A DNA stretch of 64,000 nucleotides from Liolophura sinensis (taxonomy: Eukaryota > Mollusca > Polyplacophora > Chitonida > Chitonidae): contig NC_088300.1 in NCBI RefSeq assembly GCF_032854445.1, positions 12,619,191 through 12,683,190 of the forward strand, read 5' to 3'. The position numbers were made by a program, and so were the translations under genes. This document shows positions 12,070 to 24,544 of the stretch, one piece after another (the first letter of the stretch is position 1; each line of letters starts with the position of its first letter). The notes below the pieces were generated by a model that was not told the DNA's origin, searched no databases, and worked only from the letters and a program-made list of their open reading frames with translations.

Positions 12070-14030
12070 CCTTTAATATAAACTAATGATTTTCTCTATG
12101 ACAAGAATATCGTACTTCTGCTCAAAGTTCTCATAAAACCTCTTCTTAAAAATGGATGAAAAGCGACACCCAGTTTCCGATTTTGTTTATTCTGTGTATC
12201 ACGTGACTTAAGTTGGTAAATGACGATAATTGTAAACACTTTTTATATTGCATTTCCTCTCGCGTTTTTAAAGTGTCCATTGGAGTTCAGATTCATCTTC
12301 TATAGATAATACATGTACCTTCTTGATTACTTCACAATCAAGTGCGTGTTTGTAAGACTATCGATGTTATAATCTCACTAACGTGTTGATATAAATTTAC
12401 ATCTAACATTCCAAGCTGCATTGCAGACGTTTCAAGTGAAAAAGCCATATTTAACTTAATTCATTTCAACTACAAAATCTGCCATTTTTGAACTTATAAA
12501 CCCATATAAAAAATTATATAAACCCGAAACCAAGTATGTAATTTTCTGATTTCATGACTTTGTTGACGCCCTATTGTGCGAAGTATAATTGTTTGATTTG
12601 CGCGAGGCAAATCCTATTGTCAGTTAAATGTGGTGGAGATGAAAAGAAGTCTCAGACCTAAAAATCTTTCCCTGAAGAGATTCATTAGCTTTTCGTCCAG
12701 AAAATGATCCCATTTAGAGCTCAGTGCGGTCTGAGTTGGGGTAACTCTTAAATAAAGGGTCATCGCTGTCCAAGTTTCTTCGAGCGGCAAAACAGCCGGA
12801 ATTTATTCGGCGATTAGCGCCTTTCAGTCGCAAAGAGGAACACAATAAATTGTCTGAGGCTACTTCTGCTATCAAAAACCCTCTGTCATAATTCGCCTCT
12901 TTTGTGGGAGAGTTACTTCCGGGAACAAGAGTGTTGACAACTACTACAATAATGGATCTGCCTGCATAAAACGCCACTTAACATGATAGGGGGAATTGAG
13001 AGCGAGGTGGACGAGTGAATAGGCATCAGTCAATGTCTGGCAAACTTCTACGTGGCCAGATGAAGTTTTATTTCGCTGTAGGGCCCAGGGGCCTTGATAG
13101 AACGCGGCCATTAATACCGAATCTCCCTCTTGCTGTACTTCCGCCATCATCCTCCACTCAGATCCTGTCGTCTTTATTCACACAGTGCTACAGCCCAAGA
13201 ACACAGATCGGTTTCGGGGTACCACGTCCTCACTCTTCTCTCTATCTGCCTCCACTCTGACTTCGGCAACAGTCAATATCCGGTGGTGGAAAAGCCCCCG
13301 TTCAGTCGCCACTCGCTGCCACTTCCGGCTCTGGCAACGGTCCTCCTCGGAGTAACCAGCGCAATTACCTCTTTGGAGGATGACACAACGTTTTAAAGAC
13401 CGCGATATCAGCTTCAGTTGTCCCACACAAGGGAACCCCTAACTCGTACAATAGCTGGCATTCTAATCGAAAGCCAGACCTATCTCGACTCTAAAGATAA
13501 AGCCCTTAAATGGTGTATATCGGACGTGGTCTTCTATCCAGCTGTGTATACCCTTCGGCATCAGTTGACAGACATAATACCACTGGTGAGATGCATGTTT
13601 CAATCGTCAATGCCCAGGCAGATTTTCATGACATAATTATTTTTTAAAGATACAATATTTAAGAATACAATTATAATGAAATTAAAACCCATCTTCCAAA
13701 ACAAAACACCTGTGCCAAAAGTAAAATGCAGCGCTGTAAAAAAAATTTTGTGAACAGTCTTCCTTTAATATTAGCAAAGGGAGAATTTTCTTGAAAGTAA
13801 TTCATAAGTGTTTTTCATGCAACTTTTATAATTTGCTCATTGCGTTTTGTTTCTAGAACATCTGGACCTCCTTTGTGGTGGACATCATTCATGTTAATAA
13901 AATGTAACAATTTTTGTAACGTCGTTGACGTTCAGATGAATGGACCAGGTAAATCCAAGGAGAATTATTAAACAAGCTTTGTTGTTATGGTGCAAGTTAT
14001 AGAGTGTCTAGAATTTACGGTTTAAAATGT
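12070..14030. other. Anonymous sequence; GC-richer patch near 12.9-13.4 kb
   Basis: The 12,900-13,450 patch is richer in GC. Its minus strand contains GATGATGGCGGAAGT at about 13,138-13,152, an ATG in a YY1/ETS-like context that opens a 68-codon frame with no recognisable domain. I do not call a gene because there is no supporting donor site or domain. Confidence 0.4.
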
Positions 14031-14034
14031 AACA

Positions 14035-14217
14035 GGCTCGGCACCATACCTATCCTCTCGTAACTTTCTCTCTTTCCGTTCTTATGTTGTAAGGTCTGTC
14101 ATCATGCAGTGTGCAGACTGTCGGGGGTTTTCCCCGGACTCTTTTTCTCCCTCTATAACGCTGGCTGTTAAATATTCTTGAGTTCGGCGTAAAACTGCGA
14201 TTAAAGAAAATAAACCA
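14035..14217 (+). repeat. Old SINE copy, plus orientation
   Basis: Recognisable blocks in order are CCTCTCGTAAC (head), TTTCTCTCTTTCCG, GTCGGGGGTTTTCCCCGGAC, ATAACGCTGGCTGT, AAATATTCTTGAGTTCGGCG and a TAAAACTGCGATTAAAGAAA tail. Many substitutions and small deletions mark it as an old member of the family. Confidence 0.75.
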
Positions 14218-15650
14218 GCAAAATACAGATCGCTCAGAGGTGCATCCATGATATCGATTTACCTTTTTGATGTTTCTTAGTTGATTTAATGTTTATTTGA
14301 TTAAAGTTCATTGCAAACATTATTTTTTTTCAATTATGGATACATACATGTAGCTGTGATGACCACCAATTTACAATGGACATAGCAGTAAACAAGCCAA
14401 TTGTACGACACACACTCTTGTGTATTCAAAACTGGTGACAGTCAGGCAACGTATATGACAATACTTTATATGGGAATATATGAGATCATCTCAATAATCT
14501 AAATCCAGCTATTCAGTCTATTCAGATTGTATATATACCGATTCTCTTGGTACAAACCTTCCACTTGCAATTAAAAAATATTTTGAGGTACTTACTATAT
14601 ATCTCAGTCGAAGTATTTCCATGTAAATATATCTTGTTATATGTATCTCCTTTGACTTATCTCTAAAGCAACGACCAAAATGAACAGATAAAACAACTTT
14701 TTTTACGTTTTACTCACTGTCAGATGTGACCTGTTGTCTACTACTACACTGTCTGGTTTTACTCTATATGATGTAGTCTTTTGTATTTATGACATCAAAA
14801 CATCATCTCGCCCTTTGCCGTCGACATGTTAAACTGGTGTAACATGTCATTCAGAGGATTAATGCCAGTGCAGCTTGGTCAGGTGTGTGGCCGACTGGCA
14901 TAACTGTCCTTTATGGCAGCTACATGATCGGGGCTATACTTTCTCCTCTGAACTGGCAAATTTATTAGTTTTAATAGTGTTTGTCATTACAGGCAACCTG
15001 ATACCTGACTGGAAGCTGATCAATCACTCAATTTCTCCCCGCTTTACCTTTCAGAAAAATCCAGGAGAAACGGGTTGAATGTATAAACCACGAAACGGTG
15101 TAACTCAATTTGAAATCTAATCTTTGATGAGGGTATTGGGCAACCTTTGTTTTCCTGGTGCTGCCAGTTGTTTTTCCCGTTAGCAGGTGTTAAGGTATAG
15201 TAATTATAACAGCCAGTCAAAATTAATCTGTGATACACGGGGCTAGACCAGACTCTAAATTTCCAATTTGGCCTTAGCTAGCACCCGTGATTTATCAGAG
15301 CAGACGACACGAACCAATGACAGGTCAAAACGAGGCCGCGTGGAACAAGCCCCTAGTGTAGACTTACAAAACCTTGAAATGAAACAGTGCAAGTGTTGTT
15401 CCAGATATGTGGCGCCTTGTCCAAAACTTTAAAAGACCAAGTGCCTAGTATAAGAACACAGACTATGGAAAATGGTATACAGGAGTATATTTATTTAATA
15501 CATACATGTATTTCTTTACGTATAAGTGTTACCGGTTGTTTTGGCTCTGAATCACGTGACAAAATCGTTCAGCGACATCAGTTAACTGTTTATCGGCTGA
15601 TGTAGGAATATAATAGTGCAAGCTTAGATTTCCATGCCAGACTCATTTCA

Positions 15651-15676
15651 TTTTTATTTATTTATTTATTTATTTG
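15651..15676. repeat. (ATTT)n run, possible SINE tail remnant
   Basis: Six or so ATTT repeats followed by GAT resemble the tail that precedes GATTGGTG in minus-oriented SINEs here, but no SINE body follows. It may be a minimal 3'-end insertion or a plain microsatellite. The adjoining TTGATCAAGCTTTGATCAAG contains a short direct repeat. Confidence 0.6.
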
Positions 15677-15923
15677 ATCAAGCTTTGATCAAGCGTTTAC
15701 AGGATCTGGCGTTATAGTGAACATTGAAAATGAATGCATCTTCGTTCGGAAACGTCTTGCATTAAAGAAAGGTCTAAAATTTTACAATTTCTTATCTACA
15801 TGTGTTAAACGTATTAAATTGTTGTACGTTTAAATTTGACGGCTATAAAAATATTTTTGCATTAATTTCATATAGTAATGTTTTGTTATTCGAAAGGAAA
15901 ATTTCACATTAAAATATCGGCAA

Positions 15924-15925
<2 letters not shown>

Positions 15926-15969
<44 letters not shown>
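15926..15969. repeat. (TA)n microsatellite
   Basis: About 22 uninterrupted TA/AT dinucleotides. It is the longest dinucleotide run in the window. Confidence 0.97.
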
Positions 15970-15973
<4 letters not shown>

Positions 15974-16686
15974 ATGGAGACAATGACTACATATAACGCT
16001 GTATATGCTGATTGAGGAAGCTTGGTCATCATATGGTGAAACATCTAACCCTACTTAAAGAGAACCGATTGTGTTCTTGAGTTATATCTAAGATTTTACA
16101 ACTTGCATTATCACATTTTCAGGAGGCGGCCATCTTTTTTTGTGCCATTTGATTGTGGTGTGGTGTCTGGCGTGTTCATAAAATGCATTGTAGCATTTGT
16201 TAGATCCGGGGTGTTGTTTGTCAATAAACGTCACATTTTATTATTACAAACTAGTCCGTCAAGGATATTGCATCAAACGTTCTCACTTTAACTTTCTTAA
16301 ATTTTACAGTGAGTGTACAATTTTCAGTCTTGAGAGAAAACATGGTGGGAGTGTCCACAATCTCTGTAGCTCAGGTTTATAACTGTTTCCTATAACTCCG
16401 CATTACACGGGGCGAAAAGGTATGCAAGCAGTGGCATCGTGTTAAATTAAGTTGCTGCATGTACGTTGATCAATGAACAGTTGCAATCAAAGTTCAACTC
16501 ACTGAGAGCAAACTAAAATCTGGCATGGTATACACGATTTGAATATCGCTTTGAACATACCTCAGTTAAAGCTGCTCACAGCCTCTCTTTACACGAATCC
16601 CTTTTATAATTTCTCATTTTGTGTAAATTCTTAATTTTTAGGTGAATTGTTTTCAACATTGTTTTGAAAACCATGCGATTACTGAC

Positions 16687-16832
16687 CAGGGGTGTTTCTC
16701 AAAGGTTTCGTAACGTTACGCCAGCCTGATCAGCATACTGATACCATACGTCGCATACTGACGCCATAAGCTGCATTGATATTTACGACTATCGTATATA
16801 ACGTTACGACCTCTTTGAGAAACAGCCCCCTG
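16687..16832. mobile_element. Foldback MITE-like element, hAT-like ends
   Basis: The left end, CAGGGGTGTTTCTCAAAG followed by GTTTCGTAACGTTA, is matched in inverted orientation by the right end TAACGTTACGACCTCTTTGA..AACAGCCCCCTG. The arms are about 32 bp and imperfect, and the whole element is about 146 bp. Ends of the form CAGGGG are common in non-autonomous hAT elements, but no convincing 8-bp target duplication flanks it (TTACTGAC against GAACATCC), so the superfamily is uncertain. The middle holds a short internal repeat around GCATACTGA. Confidence 0.75.
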
Positions 16833-18939
16833 GAACATCCATTATAACTGACAATAGTTAAAGCAATGTTAATTGCGCCGCTCCCAGAATACCTAGAATA
16901 GCCTATGCAGTACTCTAAGGGCTTAACATGCATGTCATTGTGTAGTCCCCAGAGGGCGTACAGAGAACATCCCAATCACTGACGATATTTTCACCCGGGT
17001 CAAATTTTGTTACGACTTCCTTATAAGTGCATCACTAAATACTAATTAAAGACTTGGGGATGGTATGATATGACAAGCGGAAATGGATCTTTATTGAATA
17101 CGAAGTTTCCAGAGTTTTGAAGTCAATCTACTGTAGTAGACACAGCGCTAGTATTTCTGGTTGACCCTTAAGCCTTCATTACAAAGATAACCAACTATAA
17201 ATTTGCTGAGTTCATTTTTTCCTAAACTTTATCTGTACTTGGGCGACGGAAACAAAGCTGAGCCTTATCGTGATACTGAGAACATGTATCTGTAAAGACA
17301 CACATTGTGATGTAATTCTAAAGGTGTAACGGCTGGATGACGATATTTATGGTTGTGGACTGATAGGTCCTGACCACACACAACCACGGTGGGACCCTTC
17401 CCTGAAGTCGGATGGATCTTTACCGTCTTACACGGAGGGCCGGTTCTGGTTCACACAACAGCCATACTTACCCTGCATTACCGTGATGGAGTAGGAAGAA
17501 TGAAGGACGACGCAGCCTCTGGAGGTCACCATAAATATGTCGATCATGACAGTTTTGCTGTAAACTTATAACATTCTGAAGATGCAAAGATTCGTGATGA
17601 GACAGCTAACGTTGACTTAACGGATGCATTTTTATCGCTCGTACATCTGACTGGCGGAGAAGTAATGGGTCCAATGTGTGTTCAACTCAAGCGTGTCGCT
17701 TCATAAATGTTTCTGTTGGAGAAAAGGTACACTTGCCGCTTAGGTCCCACTAAAGTTGCTTTTCTAAATACCTCTTCGTTTATCGCCCTGATAAGGCTAG
17801 TTTATGGCATAGTCTATAATAAAACCTTGGTTTCCAATATAGATAACTGCTTACTTATGTTTAACCCCGAGCCTCACTTTAGAGTTACACTTTTTCACCA
17901 TATATCAGGGTAGAATTTTAATGCCATTTTATTATAAGTTGCAGCTTCATCGGTTTGATTAATATTCAAGCGAAAAGATTTGTTCCTCCATGTCTTAAGG
18001 ACTCAATTTTGGCGTCAGCCAGAACAAATCAACAACAATCTTAACACGCATGCCGGCAAAACTGTCCAGTACAAATTGGCTTATGTTGGATTTGATCTCA
18101 GTGCATCCTTGTGGATCAATACAACATAATATAAACGCCTCAGTGTTATCCACCTGTAACCTGCAGACGCATCTACATGTAAGCCAGACAATGAACTCGC
18201 GAATGAATCTTTATAAGTAGTCCTGCGTCTCATTACGGTATTCACATCCAAAATGAATACTTCATGGGTGACATTAACTGCATTTTGAGAATTCAGACAA
18301 GGAGATATCACCAGTGAAATAAAGCCTACAGTGTTGCGTCTGTTATAGCTCTTTTAAATTTGGTGTTCCGAAATACTTGAACAACCAGAAATCAATATTT
18401 CACAACATTGTACAGTGCTATACGATTTCCATTGGACCTTGTTCTGTGTGTAGAACTTACAGATCAGTTTAAGATCAAGCTCGACAGTTTTTCGTTAATG
18501 TCCTTGATGGTTTCGTCGACTAGTCGAACCAGGATGATACAGTTCATACGAGTGTCAGCTTCAGTGTTATGTAGTGGCACCCAAGGTTCATGTTCACTGT
18601 TAATTCATGTACATTCAGGCTATCTGTGCCTTTCACAGATATTAAATGCAAACTGATGTTCAGCATAAGGTGTTCTCACATATGTCTCTAATTCACAATT
18701 TTTACATTATTCAAATGGCATAGCTTTTTATAGATGCCAGTATTTGGAAGCCTGAAAATTGCACTTTAGCTCACTGCAAATATAGCGTATTTGATGGATT
18801 CAGATATCCACATATTCCATGTTTCTTCCATTTTGCGAAACTAAAATGCTGTTATCACCCGACGAGAGATCAATTCTTAAGGCATATATATTCATTTGGT
18901 GACTTATTGCCGAACCAGCGGCATTGGATTTTAACGTGA

Positions 18940-19003
18940 TCTCATTGGTCAAACGCCTGATGGTCACAGCGAGCCAGCGCTTTAACTGTCAGAGCCAATG
19001 AGA
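18940..19003. promoter_or_regulatory. Inverted pair of CCAAT motifs
   Basis: TCTCATTGG at 18,940-18,948 and its exact reverse complement CCAATGAGA at 18,995-19,003 lie about 55 bp apart in a locally GC-richer segment. Paired CCAAT boxes are typical of NF-Y-bound promoters. No transcript start or exon is evident nearby, so this is a motif observation only. Confidence 0.25.
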
Positions 19004-21465
19004 GCCTTGACTCCGGCGAAATAACAAGATAACACGATCTTTCGGTATATGGTTATCCTTTTTCGTCAAATTAATAAAGCTATAAACATATATAAAATAT
19101 ACATGTTGTACTTAATATAGTCTTCATAAATGAACAAGTAAAAAATAACTAAGCTAATGGGCGAAGATCATATCTAACTGACAACTGGCTTAATTGAATT
19201 GTTTGTATATAAAGATTTCTGATTTTGAATTTTTCGGAAGATTTAGTTTTCAACTTGTTTTATCAATGATATTCAACCATTGGTTGCTGCACTTCGAGTG
19301 TGTTCAGTCATATAACAGTGTTATAAAAAGCCGCTAGTGCCTTTACATGTTTCCTGTTTTAAACATTAAATTAATGGTTAAAACGATTTCGTTTATTTAT
19401 TTTACAACAAGCTGTTAAACACGTATTGCATGTACAGGTTGATGGTTGATTCAGATTCACATTTTATTCACCACCCATTCATTCATTTTATATACATCAT
19501 TCATTATTGTAAGACAGTGTTGCGGGAAATCAAACCCCATAGGGCTTGAGTTATCCCTGATATTATTTATAAGGAATTATTTGATCATGATATATACTTG
19601 GTGAAATCGATACGAAAGCATTTTGTATATGTACCTATCTATATGACAAACACATTATAAAAATACATAACACGAGAAACGTTGTTATGATATTCAGCGT
19701 GCAAATACTTAGTGAATGCTTATAAAACACTGGTCAGTCCATCTTGCTAATTGCTGGATTTACTTATCTAGTGAATGAAATCAGAAAGCCCAAAGCAAAA
19801 CAATGCCCTTTGGCAAGTAACTGACAAGCTTCCCCACATTTGTTAAAATTACTGACATCACTGGTGCAGGCGGGCGCAGGACAAATTTTAAACATTATTT
19901 ATTTATCGATCCTTTCATTTAAATTTGTCAATGAACGCTAATGTATTTTTGTTAAATATTCGGTCAAATTTTGTAATTAAATCGAACCGGTACACAATTA
20001 GGTCTCTACAGAATAATATCAGTAAGCTGTCCAGAAGGATATATTCATCGATAGAGCGCATGTCAAGACACCACATTCCGTCGCGTGAGAGTATTCATCA
20101 TTGAAAGCAATCGCATCCGGAAATGTTGAACTCCTCGATATAACTATCACTTCTGTTTCTCTGGACACTCAGCAGTTGACAGCTTAAGTTTCTTCCAAGT
20201 CATATCGATGGCTTTTCGTCTCACGGCTATTTTACAGTTTTACTCGTGATGTTTACGCGATATGTATGTATGAGGAACGTGAGCGGGATACCAGGAATAC
20301 CGAATTCCTAACTATTCCACATTTCTCATCTTCCAAATACTCCCATCAGCTATGTGGACGCGCCCGTAGGACCTTTCCACAACGTCGACATCGTTCCTTC
20401 AGCGCATCTTTTGGGCATGCTGTTTCAATGTGATATAGACGCAGGGTGCTAATTACGTCCCGGGGGAGGGGACCACGATAAGGGGGCAGTTGCAGGAGGA
20501 TTCTTCTAACAGAGTAAGGGCTATCGTATAGCAGACCGTCGTACGTGTGTCAGTGGGAAGATATGGAGTTGAAGATTGATTGTTTCTTTGCACAATACAC
20601 TCCACATAGTCATTACGGGTCGCACAACACACACGGTATTCACGCCCTGTTTACATTCCAACTTTACAACACCATCTGACACCTCTAAACTGGCAACTCT
20701 ACCACGCGCTAATGAGATAAAACCAGTCTAATGACACGTTTATTATCTGTCTGTGTGTGTATAGTTTTCTTTCCACTGGCATTTTGATTTATGAAATGTT
20801 GTAACAAATAATTATAACTCCAATGTAGATAAATATAGCTGAATTAGTTCCCAGTTAGTAACCGGTCAGCGTCAATTCAAAGACTATCTATGTATTTTAG
20901 AAACCAATATGTTTGACAGTTCTATTTAGGAGAAACTGAACTTAATTAGAAGATTAATGCACGCCTCATACACACGTAAAGTAATTTCTTGTGACCTCGT
21001 CAGTGCAGTAAGTTTAGCCTGGACACATCTTCAAAATTCTTTATTTTGTCATAAATAATGTTCATAGTTAATAATTCGTGAATGTTTCATTCCACGAAAG
21101 TATGTATGAGGAGGGTGGAAATGTTTTCTTTTTATTGATATTCATTGTATTGTTATCTTTTTTACCAGAGATGTATGAACTCGTGAGATCTTTTCTCTGA
21201 TGAATACACGATATTTATCACACTGTTTACAGATTATTTTGGTATCATTTAAATAATGCTAATAAATGTAGTCAATCTGTTTTAAGAGTTGCAGTTCAAT
21301 AAATAAGAAACGTTTTGCCTATCCAATGCAGTTAGAATTGTTGGCAGGCTATATTGTAGACTGTTCACATAAATCATGGTACAATTTGGCGGTATTAAAA
21401 ATCAATGTCTGCATGCCAAGTCATTTTCTGGAAGTACGTTTAATGCAACCGACTTCTGGAGGGGA

Positions 21466-21489
21466 ATATATATATATATATATATATAT
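21466..21489. repeat. (TA)n microsatellite
   Basis: About 12 AT dinucleotides, directly after GGGGA. Confidence 0.95.
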
Positions 21490-21769
21490 TCGCCAAAAAT
21501 AATGAAGTTTCGCGTGACATATACACACAGTGCACTTTTTGACAATCTGATATACGAGTATGATTACTTTCCCAGCATACCGAAGTTATTCTGAATGCCG
21601 TGAATGTTTCATCCCTAGAGTTCTATCTCGAGTAACCAGTACGGCGAAGACGCTTGCAGAAAAGTAAGTTCTTTGAACCCGAAACGCCACAAAACTGCAA
21701 GGAATTATACAAAAATATGAACATTACACCTTTTATGTCTGCTAGGTTCCTTAAAACAATGTTTTGACT

Positions 21770-22015
21770 GGGCGTGCGCTGAATGTTCTCTTGGAGGCCC
21801 CGATCAATGGGATGTGAGTCAGAGTGAAGACTCAGCTGGCTTCTCTATCATGGTTACTCGGGATTTTCACGCCGTCGAGGCCGGCGGAGTAAGTTGGACG
21901 TCAGGCAGCCTTTGAGCTGGAACGGTCGAACGTCACCTAACACCGCGGCTTGGTCCGGGGCGCTGAGCAGCGGCTATGGTGGTGGGTCAGTCATTGACGA
22001 CGTTACTGGTAAATA
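21770..22015 (+). other. GC- and CpG-richer patch with donor-like sites
   Basis: This 250-bp patch contrasts with its AT-rich surroundings and contains several CpGs. Two short ATG frames run into donor-like sequences. ATG at 21,850 reads 13 codons (MVTRDFHAVEAGG) to GTAAGT at 21,889, and another ATG reads MVVGQSLTTLL before GTAAAT near 22,010. Both would end in phase 0. No domain is recognisable. It may be a promoter or untranslated exon, or only a composition fluctuation. Confidence 0.25.
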
Positions 22016-23000
22016 AGGCTATGTTTTCTGGGATAGATAAACAAGGAGTGAACACGGGGCTCGTTTGTTGATATTCTAACGTCTTAACTTGTAACGACAG
22101 CAACAATATTTGAGATCAGCCCTGCAGACGCGGATAACGTGACTTCGACAAAACAGTGCCTGTGTATAAATTAATTTTTCTCACCCCGACTACGATGAGG
22201 CGTCCATCGGTTGTATTTTGTTATCGACATCACCTATATTCTACTCGGTCTCTATCTATTGTAATGGTCGGCGCCAGTCAGGCACAATCCTCTGTTATTG
22301 CAAACAGGTTTCGAGGTATCTTTCCATCGACTTTCGTGTTTTTCCTGTTCCAATGAAATCAGCTTAAGTTACCAAACTATCCACATTTCCTTTCTTCCCC
22401 TTCTCCCTGTACTTTAATTAGCGTTCGAGCCCTGCACCCCGTATTAGGTATCCCAGCTCACGTGGTTTTCCCGGCTTGGGTTCGTATGGGACAAGGAAGG
22501 GCTTGCTTGCTGAGAAAATATTAAATATGACGCTGTTTGCCTTCTTAATGCGACATTGTCATTCGAGAATTTCGGACTAAACGTAAAAGTTAGGGAACAG
22601 GGAAAAGTAAACGTTGGCAATGCGAGAGGACGGAAAGAAGCCATGTAGAGTTGATATAAGAAAAAAACCATGTTGGGACATCCACTTAACTGTGTATGCA
22701 AACAGTATTGAATGTATTTTTCTAACTCAGTGGACATTCTATTAATAAACTTTGCGATCGCGGCACGGTGCGAAGTGGGATCGTGTCGCGTAGCAGGTAT
22801 AACATGACTGGTACATCCGGGTAACTTCAGCTGACATCCGCGCTTGTGGACTATCGAATCAGCAGTTATATGGAAAGCTAATGATCAGGAGAGCAGAGTT
22901 TCAGCTTTCCAGAAACATAAACTTCTTACGGTGTTGAAACCTCTTCAGGGCAGCAAATTGTACTACACGTCGAATAAGAATAAAAGTCTTTTTTAATATT

Positions 23001-23028
23001 TGTGTGTGTGTGTGTGTTGGGGGGGGGG
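23001..23028. repeat. (GT)8 followed by G10
   Basis: An alternating TG run passes directly into ten consecutive G residues. Both parts are prone to slippage and unusual DNA structure. Confidence 0.95.
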
Positions 23029-23254
23029 AGGTATTATGATGTATGTAAGGGAGGCATAAATTATGCAATCTTCACACATTTAAAGGCATTTGATATGAAA
23101 TTAGATGTGTAAGTAAAAAAAAAACACATTTTTAATAAGAAAGTATGAAATTATTACCCAATGTAGTCTCAACCTCGAATAGAGGTATCTGATTGGGCTG
23201 CGACTTTAAGTCAGGAGGTTTTCATGCACTAGGCGGTGAGGTACGTCGTCCAAT

Positions 23255-23342
23255 CCGGTTTCCCGCCCACCTATAATAACACCGTAGCCATTGTAGAAGT
23301 AAAACTTTCTTGAATACGCAGTTAATCACTAATTAAATAATT
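23255..23342 (+). repeat. Diverged SINE 3' half, plus orientation
   Basis: CCGGTTTCCCGCCCACCTAT, AACACCGTAGCCATTGTAGA, TTCTTGAATACGCAGTTAAT and CACTAATTAAATAATTA follow the order of the family's central domain and tail with many substitutions. Upstream blocks are too diverged to place with confidence. Confidence 0.7.
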
Positions 23343-23937
23343 ATGTAAAATAAACAGCATATCATATCAAATGAAGTCAATAATAAGAACACTCAATTTC
23401 TTCTTGGCCAATGACTTCCTTAATTTCCGCGCAAACAATCTCTTCTTTATTGCTTCCCCTTTATAACTTTCTCACTAATAATGCTGACATTTGATATATT
23501 ACTTGGCTTCGGTGGCCGAAACAGTTTCGTACACTTACAATGGATTGTATATAGGTCGACAACATACACACCTGTCATCCGCTTGATGTACATCACATGA
23601 TGAGGTTTCTGATATAGAGTCTGGTAGACCTATTCACCTCAACCAGCACAGAAACCATTCCTCACTCTCATATGACAACCCGAGGTCGTTAAATTGATTT
23701 ATAAATGATTTATCAATGTTTTCTTTACGATGAGGAAATCAGTATAGCATGATCTCCAATCCCAGGATTAATTTACAGATCATACATCTTTTTTGACTAT
23801 ATACATAGTGACATTCCGTGCATTTTGCATCACTGTGTTTATTTATATTTTCAAAACTAAGTTGGAAATATAGAATAGATATTTACGACTTAATAGATGT
23901 GGTCATGTATTATAAGAACTGAATGTCAAACTATTGC

Positions 23938-24120
23938 GCTTCCTCTTCGGCCGTACTTGGGAAGGCCTTGCAGAAACCTGCGGATGGTTGTGGGTTTCCC
24001 CGGGCTGTGCCCGGTTTCCTCCCACCATAATGCTGGCCGCCATCGTTCAAATGAAATATTTTTGAGTACGGCGTAAAACACCAATAAAATAAATAAATAA
24101 ATAAATGAATAAATAAATAA
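23938..24120 (+). repeat. SINE, 5'-truncated, with 13-bp target duplication
   Basis: The copy begins at GCTTCCTCTTCGGCCGTAC, just after where the tRNA-like head would end. It runs through CCTGCGGATGGTTGTGGG, CCCGGTTTCCTCCCACCATA, TGCTGGCCGCCATCG and TGAGTACGGCGTAAAACACC to an (AAAT)n tail. It is flanked by exact 13-bp repeats GTCAAACTATTGC at 23,925-23,937 and 24,121-24,133. That is the mark of LINE-assisted retrotransposition with 5' truncation. It is among the least diverged copies in the window. Confidence 0.97.
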
Positions 24121-24140
24121 GTCAAACTATTGCCTTACAG

Positions 24141-24321
24141 ATTTCAGAGTCGAACAAATTATATAAAAAGTCTAAACATATTCTTCGAAAGTATTATGTG
24201 CACCGATAGCAGTGGTATAGTCTGCAAGACTACAGAAAAGTTGGTTAAAACTGTAACTATGCAGGACGTTGAAATAATTTTACCTGAGATACAGCAAGGT
24301 TGTAATCTATCTTCTGTGAAG
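24141..24321 (+). pseudogene. Orphan exon-like open segment
   Basis: A 181-bp segment is bounded by an acceptor-like TTGCCTTACAG and a good donor-like AAG followed by GTATGT. One frame is open for 60 codons. Its last third (VTMQDVEIILPEIQQGC) loosely recalls the loop and last helix of a histone fold; CENP-X-type proteins have a similar V..D.LE..LP ending. The resemblance is by eye only and weak. No partner exon was found on either side, and the acceptor region was split by the adjacent SINE insertion. It could be a real internal exon, a decayed gene fragment or a chance open frame. Confidence 0.2.
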
Positions 24322-24524
24322 GTATGTATAAAAGGTTTCGATTTCAGCATATTACACTGGCGGTTGAACCTTAATCATTAGAAGACATTTCAAAATTGAA
24401 ACGGTATGTTTTTATATGGCGAACTTTTCACAAACCGGATTTTCATTTTACCATTGTATCTAAAACGTAACGAGCGTGTAGTTTTACTTTTATGTTGAGA
24501 TCCTGGTATAAGAATATAAATTAC

Positions 24525-24544
24525 ATATATATATATATATATAT
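24525..24544. repeat. (AT)n microsatellite
   Basis: Ten AT dinucleotides. Confidence 0.93.

Larger units (their letters stand above)
14220..16680. other. Anonymous AT-rich sequence with microsatellites
   Basis: Short unrecognised frames only. The two microsatellites in this stretch are listed separately. Confidence 0.5.
16840..23210. other. Long anonymous stretch
   Basis: No supportable exon, transposon or tandem array apart from the sites listed separately. Open frames are short and unrecognised. It reads as intergenic or intronic DNA. Confidence 0.5.

Noticed and set aside
12944-13150. Minus-strand frame starting in a GATGATGGCGGAAGT context
   Set aside because: The context resembles some promoters, but the frame has no domain, no donor and a neighbouring overlapping frame.
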